Notes under the pieces: model-generated | The model's input: the letters and a program-made list of their open reading frames with translations, nothing else | The model's database searches: none | What the model was told of the DNA's origin: nothing | Program-made: the position numbers and the translations under genes | From: Nymphaea colorata | Taxonomy: Eukaryota > Streptophyta > Magnoliopsida > Nymphaeales > Nymphaeaceae | Reading direction: 5' to 3' | NCBI RefSeq assembly: GCF_008831285.2 | Contig: NC_045138.2 | Span: forward strand, 26,199,934-26,259,933 | Length of the DNA: 60,000 bases | Shown: positions 15,601 through 29,200 of the stretch, piece after piece | Numbering within the stretch: position 1 is the first letter of the stretch | How the letters are laid out: each line of letters starts with the position of its first letter

Positions 15601-17251
15601 TAAGCAAAGTAGCTACAGGAGGACCAAATATATACACTTGAAGAAATAGCACAAATACACAATCAGGTTAACACAAAAAAAAAATGAAATACAGAACATA
15701 TAAGAGCTACTAATACTCAAGGCTGAAAAAGAAAACACTGTTTACACATCATAAGGACAACCAAACTTTTTCCACGAGTATATAATAACTTCACTAACTG
15801 AAAAAAGAAAAATCAATACTGCCTCAATAACTTCCCAGACAATGAAAACGCAAACTTTAAGACATTGACATATCTACTAAAATAAAAGGCATAGGTTATG
15901 AATACAAACATCATCAACTGCAGGTACTGGATGTCCTGGACCAGCATTTGCATTCGCCTGCACCAGAGAAAAGCATTTTCTAAGATAAATACATGCTTTA
16001 TTGCAGGGAAATAACAACAATTTCCCCATTTAAGAATATAATACGAAATCACTTTTCAATATTTTACTCAATTCAAACTTCAAATTCCTTGTTCTGTAAC
16101 TTAGTTTTCTGTGTGACATTGCATTTATCTGTCATTAAAGTAGAACACAAACAAATCTGGAAATGAAGGAATCATAAAGAAGACTAAATGGCCATTGCTC
16201 TCATATAATGTGTACCAACCTACATTTAATGCATATTTGAACAGCATAACATGAAACACATTGAACACCAAGACAGCCAACTAAATCTGGTTCTAGTCGA
16301 AGAGGGCGCTTTGGCAAGATATAAGAGAACAGACATGGATTAGGACGAACAACCATCATAAAAGGTGGACAGCATCTAAGTAAATATTTATCACACTATA
16401 CATTAGTATGAGGCCTTAACAGTACTGAGTAATTGGTAAGCAATGAATCCGATTTCATGCAAGTTTTTCTGGTTTTTTTTTTTTTTTGGCCTCTGACAAG
16501 AACTACATGGATGGATCACCTAGACTCGCACCAAATTAAAAGTTGATCTCCTCAGCCTAAAGCCATGTATATATCACAAGGAAATGCTCTAATGAATCTA
16601 CTCCTTGGGGAGGAATGCCCTGTGTTCATGGGGATGCATATATGTTCTGATGGACAAGCATAAACACATATAAATATATAATACATAGATACATATGCAT
16701 ATACACATGTATAGTCTTCAAACTATGGTCCTGAAAACTAAGAACACTATAGGCGTATCAATGTGCAAAATCAGGATGGAAAGATGAAGAAATCTACAGC
16801 ATAATGAAGAAGCAAAAATTAGTGGGCCATGGTAAAAACTCAGGAACAATGAGAATTTCCTACCAGATTTTCAAATCTTTTAAGCCTTGCTTCCAAGTCT
16901 ATGCAGCGCGTCTGCAAAGAAAAGTCCCACAAAACATTGGTTCAACTAAAAGTGGAACACAGGAAGGGGATTAAACAATAACATTTTGATGATGAAACAA
17001 AATTACCTCAGAAATAGAAGCTCTAGCCTCTGCACTTGCAACATTCCTCAATGCTTCTGCCAACTCTTTCCTCATATCCTCTACTTGCTGCATGGCAGTT
17101 CTTACTGTCTGTTCCCTATCACGTGTAAGATTTTGTACAAGCTTCCTTTCATCCTGAAGCTCCTGCTTAGCTTCAGCCCACTCCTTCTGTAGATAATCAA
17201 GGTGAATATTCAATTCAGCAACAAATTTTTGTTCAAGAAAAATGCAGTAAC

Positions 17252-17287
<36 letters not shown>

Positions 17288-20200
17288 TGTATGTATGTCT
17301 GTGTGTGTGTGTGTGATGTTTTCCTTAAATTCTGAGAGCTCACACAATCCAAGGAAAATACCATGGTGTTTTATGGCCTGCATCCATTCTGTGTGAGTAC
17401 AAAGAATTCAGAAAAATTTCCTGTTGAAGAAAAAAATAGGGACTTCTCATTGGCAAGTTGCACAAGGACTTCTTTATAAAAGCCTAAAAAATCTGATATT
17501 TTATTTTAAAAATGATAAGTTCACAAACTATTTTTAAAAATCGTTATTTAATGCTTAGAAATTTAAAAAAAACAAAAAAAACAAAAAAACAAAAACAACA
17601 ACACATTTACTTCTGATACCTGGCTCCAATGTTGCATGGACACTTGAGAAAATACGAAGTGTCAGTGTCCAACCGAATTTAACACTGACACTTGTTAATG
17701 TTAACAGTTCTGAGACACTATATTTTTTGAACTATGATAGTGTCCAGCAGGTATGTCGCTTTTTTCCCTCTTTTCCTTCCTTTTTCCACCCTCTTCCTTT
17801 CCTTCTCATCTTTTCCCCCTCTCTTTTTTAAGTCGACTCTCTCTCTCTCCAGCTCCCTGTCCAATTAAGAAGGCAACAGCCGTATGTTCTCTCTCTCTCT
17901 CTCTCCAGCTCCCTGTCCAATTAAGAAGGCAACAGCCGTCTGTTCTCTCTCTCTCTCTCTCTCTGCACCTCCTATTCTTTAAAAAGGAAGAGAGGGATCT
18001 GCCATCTTTCAGGAAAAGATGACCCGGGGCCATCTTTTATGAACGAGCTTTTCAAACTTTATTTTATTTAAATCAAAATTCTAATTAGACTAAAATGACC
18101 ATAATATAAAAAAATTTACAAATGTAAACCAACAAAGCAATTAAACAATTAATTAATTATATAACCTGATTTATTGCCATCTTGAAACCAGACAACAATA
18201 GGGGCAAAATATCCTAGCATTTTCAAAATATTAACAAGAATGTAAATATTGTGGTGTTGAAATTAATACCGATATATTTACAAATGTAAACCAACAAAGC
18301 AATTAAACAATTAATTAATTACATAACCTGATTTATTGCCATCTTGAAACCAGGCAACAATAGGGGCAAAATATCCTGGCATTTTCAAAATATTAACAAG
18401 AACGTAAGTATTGTGGTGTTGAAATTAATACCGAATTACCGATATTTCTCATTTTTCACAAGTCATTTTTTTTAATATTTTGTTCTTGCTTTCTTTTGTC
18501 TCCAAAAGATTACTCTACTTGTTTCTTCGTATTGTTGTAGGAAAGGTACTGGAATACCTATTACTCAAAACTTTTTTCTTCTGTTTTTTCATAGTTTTTA
18601 AGTTCACAATTTCCAATATTTCCTAAGCAGATTCACCTAGAAAAGAACACCCAAATGAAAACCATGCCAAAAATTTGCTAATAATATTAGTGACTATGGT
18701 TTTAGCATCAAACCTAGTCTCAGCAAACTTATTTTGGCACAAATTAAATTTTGAACGCAGTTTTAATGAATTTGAACTGGGCCAATACTCCCCATGGCTG
18801 GCCTTTTAACATATTGATGGTTGTCTCAGTCAGAGTCCATATACAGGCTTCACTTGGAAAGACATTTTTGATCTCTCTTATATCAGTCCATAACTAACAT
18901 AAGAAATGACTCCTTTAATTGCATCATTTTACAATCGACTAAGTTCATGCAAGTCCAAATGCATGTGTATCTGGCATACATTTGTCAGCAATCCCTCTAT
19001 GCCAAATCAACACCTCAATTGTTATCAGTTTACCAATCCACACTGAGGAAATTTGGAAATACTATCGTGTTTTGACAATTTCAATAGCTATAGGCTCTGA
19101 TAAGTGATAACAGTATGATGTTTCAAAACTATAGGCGATAGCATATTAGTAACTATACAAAATCCAGATATATCACCCAGCCTTTGCTGCCAAGGAAAAT
19201 CTTAATTTCACGAATACAATCTCAAAAGTGAAGATCAAACCTGGAGAACAACAGAATACATCTTACCAAAAAAGGACATGTGACAGAAAGACAAGCCAGA
19301 AGAGATATACGAGATGGAAAAAAATACATATAAACATACTGACAGTGAGTTCTATAAAATACAAAGTGCTTTACCTGCACTCTTTGCAAATCACCCTCCA
19401 ATTTTCTCCTTTCAGCTATTCTGGCATTCTATAGGTCAAGCAAAGGAGAGGAGAGAGGGAGAGGGGGACGGTCACAGAGAAGAAATATTAGAAGAAAACA
19501 CTACCAGAAACAAGAGTATGGCAGATACACTCAATGAAGAAATGAGAAGTGAAGCACCAAGTAGCAAGCCAGAACATACCTCCCGAACCTCCTCAATACT
19601 ATGGAATGCATCTAGACTAGCCTGCATAAAAAATGTATATGAACAAATTTAACCATGTAAAAAGAGTAAGAACTGGCTCCACAAGAAATACCAAAAGAAG
19701 GGTTGTAACCTGTAGTCGATGAGCTCTTTCCGATAAAGCACGAACTTCATCGAGGGCCCTCTTCTCAGAATTTAGCAAGAGATCCTTTTCATGCTGCAAA
19801 GCTGAGACCTGCCAAAAAAGTGAAACAATTCTTAGATCTGTAAACTTAGGTATACCACAGACATAAGCAATCATCAATATGAAGGAGGTGCATAGACAAT
19901 ATCAAGTAGCAAATGCACCTGCATGGACATCTTTCGAGATAGCTCCTCTGATGATTGCACAGATTGAGAACTTTCACGAAGCCTTCTTTGGTGATCAATG
20001 ATTAGTTGAGACAACTCCACGTTTCTGGACTGCATAGCCGTAACTTCTTTTCTCTGGCAAGTCATTATTAGCCAAAGTAAGACACGCATAAATACTTCCG
20101 TATAATGAGCCAGAATATGGTAAAAAGGCAAAAGGTAACTTACCAGATCCTCAAATTCCTTAAGGAATCTCTCAAATCGTTCATGTTCAAATTTTGCCTC

Positions 20201-23200
20201 CATTACTAATTTATCGCGCTCCAGTTGTAAAGACGCAACTTCATTTCTAGTAATAAAAATGAACCAGAATAAGCAATCACATGCCTTTGTTACTACAAGG
20301 AAAGAATAGATGAAACTTTCAAAAAGCTATAGCCTATAAGTAACCACCCTACACTAGTTCCCATTACAGGAATCCCACAGTGATAAAAAAACAGGAGTAC
20401 AAAGTAGGGATGCACAACGAGTCGAGCAACTCGAGCTCGACTCGAACTCGCTTGAGTAAAGTCGACTCGAGCTCGACTCGTTTTTTATACGAGTCGAGTT
20501 TGAGCTTAAACATAAACTCGATTATGTGAGTGAGCCGAGTTCGAGTTAGCCGAACTCGACTCGACTAAACTCGATTAAGCTCGATTTTACTTTTTGTTTG
20601 CGTTTTTAAGTTTTCCTTCCATTTTCACGTTTTTAAATTTTCCCTCTTTTTCCTTCTCTTCACCCCAAGCTTCTTTTACGCTCATTATTACACCCTTCAT
20701 CATTACCCATTTCAGTCAATCAATCATCCGCTACGTTTTCCCTCCCTTTTTCTCTCTCCTCACCCACCATTTTCTCCTTCTTCACCATGCCTTTCCTCCT
20801 CACCCACGCCTTTCACTACTTTGGGGAAAACATACTGAGGTCCCCTGTCCTCTACGTTTCTGCAATCAACGGTCCTCAAGCTCCTCTTCCTTCTCTATCT
20901 CTCCTTATCCCTTTCTCCCTCGAAAGACCGGGTTATGAAGAAAAAGGAAAGGAAACGCAAAGACAACGGAAAGACGGGGTAGGATGCCTTCTTCGTGGAC
21001 GATGCGATGAATCGGTGATTCAGCTAAAACGGCTACAACCATCGCGGCCCTCCCCAGCGCTTCGACACGTACTCTGCTTCTCCGACGAATCTAAGGACCC
21101 GATTGAAGCTGATGACCACTCTCCAGCTTCGGTCCCCGGCTGGCTTCATCCTTCGGAGAAGACGAGTTCCTCGACCTAAACGAGTTTAAACGAGCCAACG
21201 AGTTGAGCTCGAGCTCGAACGCACTCTCTCGAGTAGAGTTTGAGTTAAAGTTGTGAAGCTCGTGTCGAGCTCGAGTCGAGCTCGAGCTGACTAAATATGA
21301 GTCGAGCTCGAGCTGACTAAATATGAGTCGAGTCGAGCCAACCTCGAGCCGGCTGAGCTCGAGCTCGACTCGGCTCGTGTGCAACCCTAGTACAAAGGAG
21401 AAAAGAATCCTCAAAGCAAAATCAATCACCAATTGCACATCAGACCATCACACCAATGACAAACCCAAAGGATCATTCAAACCAACACTCTTCAGTTTTA
21501 GAATTTCCAAGATCAATGTCAGACAGGTGCAGGGCGCAATTAAATAAATATGTTCCACAAAAAAAACTAGCAACAAAATTATTCTTTTTTAACTGCAATT
21601 ATAAGCTATGAATTTATCAATGACACAAAGAAAGCATTTTGTTTGTTGCATGACTCAGGAGCAGCAACCCTTTTGAAGAGTTCGCAGTGCTTAGCCCAAA
21701 ATTTTTCCCAAGTTAATCCAAGAAAAGACAAACTTTAAAATTATTCCAAGAAAAATTGTATTTTAAAAGAGGTCCCAAAGAACCCGACCAAGAAATCACC
21801 AAGAATGACAAAGATTGCTATCGTCATAATTGAAAACAACAACCATCACACCTTCATAATTTGATAAAGATATTTAGGTGCTTCTGTACCAATACAACCA
21901 ATTTTTATTGTATATTTTTATAAAAAATGGGCAGGAAAGCCAACACAAAGATGCTCATGGAAAAGGGAAAGAGTTTTTCATTTTAGAAAAGCTTATGCAT
22001 AAATACCCAATGATTTCTTGTTCTTGAAAATATAAATAAAACAACTTTTAGAGGGTAATACCAATCACGGTTCATCAAGGATAGAAAGGGACAACAAAAT
22101 GGAAACATATTTTCCTTTTAATAAGTTGAAAACAATTGTTCGTCTCCATTAAGTTGTTTACATATACCATAAGATAAGTGGGATTATACTGTGCACAAGA
22201 GGCTAACTGGCCCCATTTCTGTACGGCATAATAATTTTGTAGCTACTAGACATAAAGAAATTATGGTAAACTAAACTAGAAGCAGCTGGAATCCCCCATG
22301 ACAATAGCTACCAAAATCCCCTCTGACACATTTAAAACAGCGAAAAAAAGAAAGGAAAAAAACTGTTGACAAACAAAGGCAAAAGACATAATGAAATGGA
22401 AAAGCAGGAAAAAAAATGCTAGCCTAGAATTATAGCATCAATTAAAATAACCTGCAAATGGCACCAACTAATATGCAATACATATACATCCCCCAAATAA
22501 ATGCATATACATACACCTCCGTAATCACCATTTAATTGTGTCAGTAGCTACCACATAAAGTCAACCTATGTGACAATCCAAGCAGAATAGGATGCAGGCC
22601 TAACATATAAAGAATGTCAGCTGATAACTGACAATGCATGTTGACCAACATACTCATAGAATTGTATCAGCAAACAACTAAGAGAAGATTTCAGCTGGCC
22701 AATCAATGAAACTCTACAGTAAGACTACATTGTCAAAAGCACTACGCTCATCACAGGCCCAGGTCTGAGCAGCTGTCAATTGAAATCTAGAGGCACAAGA
22801 ATGGAAACTTTTCAACAGGCAGAAAAAAATGCCAAGTCACAGAGGTAAGCAAAATAAATTAAATCTGGATTGTTCAAACGGAGCAGGAAAAGAGAAGCAA
22901 ACTAAAACAATCAATTGCCTTTCAAACTTATGGACAACATTAAAGTGTGCTTATTGATTAAATGAATGCAGATTCATGAAAAGTGTTACAACCTTGCTTT
23001 AAGCAGATCCTCCTCAAGATCCTTAATACGTGCCGATGACTTGTCATCACCCTTTTTATTTGCATCCTGTTTAAAAATACATAAATAAATGGTACACACA
23101 ATTTGAAGGTTAATGACATTCAACCAAACCCTTTTTTTACCTGAGATATTTCAGTATTCAAATAATTTTCCTTCCAGCCAACTTCTGCTAGATTCCCATG

Positions 23201-26200
23201 GTAACAGAACAGCATTAATAATTAGAGAGTAGAAACCTTAAATGCTACTAACCAGTTATTGATGAGAAACATGAATAATGAAAACAAAAGAAAGCTGCCA
23301 TCCAATGGCATATGCTTGAAAACTGAAAAAGCTTAAAATAGCAACCTGGTATGTGTTCTTCTGTATAAGTATTGGGGGTTCCACCACGCCTTTTTAACTC
23401 CTCTTCATACAATCTCTTGTACATTCCAACCTACAGGAAACCCAACAGGAAAAAATCATTACCAGCTCCACAAATTGAAGCCTATCCTACTAAAAGCAAA
23501 AGAAGACGATACTAAGGCCCAAGGAGGAACCAGAGACAAAGAGAGCTCAAAGAGCAGGCTAACAAAAACTTGCATACTGCACAATCGGGTGAAAACAAAT
23601 AAACCATAACAATGCTTATAGTAGTGCACATATTTGAAACCATGTTCATTGTGATTTTCATTTGAGACAGCAATACACACAGCTGAACAGCAATCTCACA
23701 GGTGGGGGTCCCAAGAGAGGAACTAAGTCTCCTAGACTATGACAAAAAGTTGTGGCACTCGTTTATCTATATCCACAGAGTGGCAGATACCTTTTCAAAA
23801 AAATAGGCATTCAAACAACAGATAGAAAAGGAGAACAAAGTAATAAAAGTTGTTACTCACAGCAGTGTGTAATGATTCTATCATGTGGCCTTGTTCTTCA
23901 GCCCGGCTTAATACTATAGCCACCTTGGAAGCTGCCTCATCCTCACGTTTCCTCATCTCCATTTCAAACACCTCCTAGAGGCCAGCAGGTACCATGCAGC
24001 ACACAAACAGCTTAAGACAAAGAACTCAATATTCATATTCAAAGAGAGATATTCTAAAAATCAACAAACATATGAGGCACATATTTGATTGATAATAAAC
24101 TGATTATGTGAATACAAACTTAACATGTATTAGACCAGCATATACATCTAGATCATAAAGATTACTACTCTTTGACCCATATATTGCAGTACAAAACTCG
24201 CCTTAAGCTCTGCTTCTCTTTCATCTTTTTGGTGCTCCAGAGAATGAACCCGGCCACGAAGCTTCACATTTTGCTCCACTAATCCATTGATATTTTTAAA
24301 TGGCATCTGGAAATATTCTATTTTTTTCAGAAAAATGAGGAACAGGCATAATTCAAGCTTCACAAACATGGTATATAGAACTTTTCAATTTAATGTAAAA
24401 TAAAATTTCTAAAAAAAAACAATATCACTTACAAGATGTGGTGAATTATCCATCCTGCTTTCTATCCCTATTGACTCACCCCGAGGTCCTATGGTGTTGT
24501 CAGAGAGGATAGTACTGGGCACACCACAACGAAGTTGTATGTCATGACATTCTTTAAGAAGAATGGTGACCTAAAGAAAACCATCAAAACAAATAGCACA
24601 AGCCTGAGTATTGTAAATACAAAGGAGACAAACTTGCCAAAGCATGTCCACTATTAAAAGGAAATGGTGAAAGACACGAGAATAAAATTCCAGCAATTGC
24701 AAAGAAGAAAATTTTGCACAATCAGGAAAACTTACCTGGCTCTCAAGGTCCGTTATCTCCTTTTCAGCAGACCCTAAATCCCTCTCATGCCTCCTTAATT
24801 CTACCTGTGAAAATTTAATATTAACAACCAACACAGGCTAGCAGAAATATAACAGCCTCACCTACATAATGACGAAAGCAAAATTTTTCTCAAGAAAAAT
24901 ATGAACCTTCAACTCTACTATTAACAGAAGCCATTACAAGTTTAAACCGACGAAGAATGCAAATTTTCACTCTGATCCCACAGTCATCTTGATACCAATG
25001 TGCGTCTACATGTTCTAACTTCTAACATTTCCTGTTTACTTTTTTTTATTTATGAGGTTGGACATCATTTTCATGCCTCCTCAGTCCCCACAGTTGACTC
25101 ATAATCATCCACAACATCAAAGACAATCCATGATATTTTACAGAGGCTAGGTCCAACTATAAGGTAAATATATTGTGAGCACTCATCCATATGTAGATTT
25201 CTTATTCAATGGTTAGATACCAATATTAGCTGTATAATATTTCCAATCCTATAAATGGCATCAAGAGATTTAACATGCATGATGGTCAATTGTGGTAAAA
25301 ACAGAAGTCATTGTGCTTACTGCTTAGTGTTCCCACTATTTCCAACTTTTGGTAGCAAAAGTGCATCTCAACAGGTGTGAATATGCGCAATACATATATG
25401 TGTGTATACACACATAATTCAAATCCCAAAAAAAAATAAAAATAAATAACTGTTACATTGAGACAAATTCAAAAATACGATTTCCAGTCCATTGTTCTAA
25501 TATCTGGCCAGCTAACGCTAAATGGTAATTGTGTTTCCTGTGTATGTCCGAAAGAAATAAGGAACCAATCTAGCAAATACTAAGAAATGGCCTATATCAA
25601 CCCTGACACAATATGCAATAAAATAAGTTACTAAAAGGAAAGACTATGCACACAGACTACTGTGGAGCAAAACTTAGTACATACCTTCAGTTCCCTAATG
25701 CTATTCTCAAAAATAGCCTGGTCAGAAAGTGACTTTTGCAACTTATTTTCCAACACATTATATGCTTCCACCATTTTTTCATGCTCCGCTGAGATAGACA
25801 AAGAAAAAGAGAAAAAGTTCCAAAGAACTTAAGAACTGATAGAGAACTCCATTTAGTGCAAAATTCAAATGAATCAAATTATTTCTTTTTTTTACATATA
25901 TTCCTAAAGCTTGCATCATGATGTCAGTAAAAACATGCAAGGAAAGTACAACTAGCATAACACAAGTAGCAAGAAACAAAACACAGCAAAAGCTCAATGA
26001 ATAAAGAAAGACTTAAAGCATGTTAACAGAAAAACGACCAAATATGGAACGTCAAACATCAAAAAGAGAAGATCTAATATCAATAGATCCCTCAGGAGCT
26101 CCCAATGCTTTAAAATTCCATCAGAATATTGCAACAGAAAATACATAACAATCCAACAGAAAATATCAATAATACACCCAAACTCAAGCAAAGTCGCTAA

Positions 26201-29200
26201 CATGCATCCCAAATCATCGCTTCTGATACCTGCCATTGCAAAAATTTTGACTCTAAAATTGGGGTGAGCAAGGCCTAATCGAACTTAGATTGTTATGTAT
26301 TTTCTGTTGGAACACGTATAATTATTGTTTGAGCATGCTAGAATTTAGAATTGATGATTTGGGATGCATGTTAGCGACTTTGCTTTTTGGGAAAAGTTTA
26401 GGATTATGTTGGAGAAGCGATGATTCATGTCTATAATGATCTTTTAAGCTTGAGGTGTTAATTTTCGAAGCTATTTGGAAGCATGGTAGAGATTTTGATG
26501 TGGGTGAGAAGATTTAGAATCGTTTTAGTGAGCATGTGGAGCATGCCATTGTCAGTGGGCGTATTATAGTGTTAGTTGGAGAAGAATATGTAAGTTGGGT
26601 GTATTATTGGGAAGACGCTTCAACTAAAGAAAGCAATTGAGAATGTGTTAGTGATAGTTTGATCGAAGCTTTAAGTTTAGATAACCTCAAAGAGTTGGGA
26701 AGAGACCTTTTTGAGGGCTTTGTAGGTCGACACTACCCGTCGACACCCTCTTGAGGCAATGGCATGCCTCAATGATTTTGTTTTTATTTGTTTTGATTGT
26801 GGAGCTAAACCAGTAGAGAATTTAGTCATTTACCGCTTGTGTATGTTTGCAAGTACACCGAGCACTTCCCGTAGACCTTGAGTGACCAGATTAGAAGTTC
26901 GAGGCGTTTTGGGTGTTTTGTGAACACGTGACAGGTATGGCGGCATTCCAGGCAAATCCCTTCCTGGGGCCAACTTGAGAATGTGTGTTCCTAAGATCTT
27001 AGGATTGTGATGTGATTGAATGATTGTTTTGTGAGTGAATGTATGTATGCATGCGAATGACTTGATATGTGATAAGCTTTGTTTTGAAAAGCTATTAGAG
27101 GCATGTTTTGAAAACTGTTACGCATTTGCATGTGCATGCTAGAATATATAACTGCTTAGGACAGATGAAGTGAGGTATCAAGTTGAGTGTCTCATCGACC
27201 CCAATTGTGCATTAGAAAGCATCCTAGAATGATAACTGCCTAAGACAGCTACGAGCCAATCACGGATCGAGACTACTTTCCGGGATTTGGCTAAGTTTTG
27301 AAAGATGTAATTGATAAGATATGAGTTTTTATAAATGTGAATGTTGTGATTTGTTGCATATGTATTGTCGCGGGCAATGATGCAACTGAATAAAATTGAA
27401 GGGTAGTTGTACTTGTATTGTTACGACGGCTAGCTAAGAACGTTAATGTTATGTGTACCTCTCGTGTAGAGGCAATTGGAGGTGTAGGTGCACTCGTGAA
27501 GTGAACCAACCTCATGAGCTAGCCAATCATTTTGTGAATGTGCAATTAGAATGATAATAATGAAAGGATAAGAGATGAGAGGCAAGTGGGATGTGGCTAT
27601 GTGATTGGGAGTCGTCCCGCCTTCGCCACTGGTTTCGCCTGTTCGGAGCGCAGGCAGTGCAAGGCCCTAGGGTACTGTTGTGTGATGTACTTGGAGCGTT
27701 GAGCTCCCGCCTTCCCAACCTGGGTGTCCTAGGGAAGGCTAAACATCTCTCCTTTGAATTCACACATCCATGGATGAGTGCTCTACCGCTACAGTGGGTG
27801 AATGGATCCATACTGTTTTGGGCCACCACAGGGGTTGTCTCTCGGCTGTAGGTTATCCACGGTGTGCACGTACATGTGTTTGCACCCATAGGAACTGTCA
27901 ATTCACTGAAGTTAATAAAAATGAAAAGAATATGAATGAAATGGAATATGAATGATGTGCTTGTGAATGAAATGAATGAGAATGATATGTTTATGCATGC
28001 CTTATATGTGAATTGAAAACGTGTTATCGTGGTCATTGAGTGGCCTTTACATGTCGTGGCCTATGTGCAGGGCCTTCTTGGCAAATGGTGTGACTATGCC
28101 CTGTCACCATATGATGATGATGATTTGTTTTTATTATTGTATTATCTCATATTTGAGCCCTACCTAAGAGGGTTAGGGATTTTCCTGGCTTGTTGTCATA
28201 GTGCGAAAGCTAAGCCTTCAGTTGTTTCCTTTTTCAGGTTTTGGCGGACTCGGGGCAGCAGGTTGATCAGATAGCTTCACTCACATCCTACTGGGGAGGT
28301 TTTGGGTCTTTTGTAGTGCCGGCGCATCGTGTTTTGGGTTATATTGATGTCTTGTTTTTGTTAGGCATTAATCAAATGGTTTGGGGCATTTTTGTCATAC
28401 ATATTGATATAATTTTGTATGAACTGAAATTGTTATATAGATGAAAGTTTGCCCCATTATTTCTAATGGCATAGCTCCCTCCTTTTTGAATTGTTGTGTC
28501 GTCGCACCTTAATGTTTTTTGTTTAGAAAAAAAAAATTTGTTTAGGGGTCAAAAGGTTGAGGCGTGACACGTATGGTGGCTATGCAGAGATGCAAGAAGA
28601 TTTTTTACTTCCTTTAAGGAACACAGTCTATCAAATCCTTAATCATCCATGGTAATTGTCATATTTCACCCATGTCTAGATGTCCCAAAGATCGAATTTT
28701 GCTCATTCTGTTCCAGCTAAGAGTTTCTAGATGTCAGAGCGATTCAAATATATTTTTCTCTTTTGCCACCAAAAATGTGTTGCATTCTCCATACAGATGT
28801 TGGCTAAAGTTTTCCATGCACATCGAGACATGCTTCCAAGGTAATGGCTTGGTAACATTCTGCTAGATAAAAAAAAAATTATAGTGAATGGTGCCAAGAC
28901 ATACATGGATCTAAATTCTAATCAACGCCATGTGTCATAACTCTTGCCCCTTTGAGTACTCAACTTAATCAAATTCCATAGCATCATTTAAAGATGAAAA
29001 CATATCATACTCTGCAGTGAGGCACCATGGGATTCACCAGATGGGATACACAAGTCTATTGTGGATCCCACCACCGATAAAAGTAGGCCTCAATAATAAG
29101 AAATCACCATAAATTTATCAAAAATCATAGGGCTTAATGTTAAACATGTTGCCCAACAAGCTAACTTGCACAATTATCAGCCTACTTTCATTTTCCTATG

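Larger units (their letters stand above)
17187..19374 (-). other. NUA intron 25 (2.2 kb), rich in simple and tandem repeats
   Basis: It holds an (AT)n/(GT)n tract (17255-17316), a TC-rich 56-bp minisatellite (17840-17965) and a 162-bp tandem duplication (18115-18434). A GACACTTG/GTGTCAGTGTC-rich stretch at 17620-17750 looks like a decayed element but could not be bounded. Confidence 0.6.

Noticed and set aside
27527-28036. A 169-codon minus-strand frame in intron 12
   Set aside because: It lies wholly inside the LTR, shows no gag, protease or polymerase motif, and LTRs are normally non-coding.
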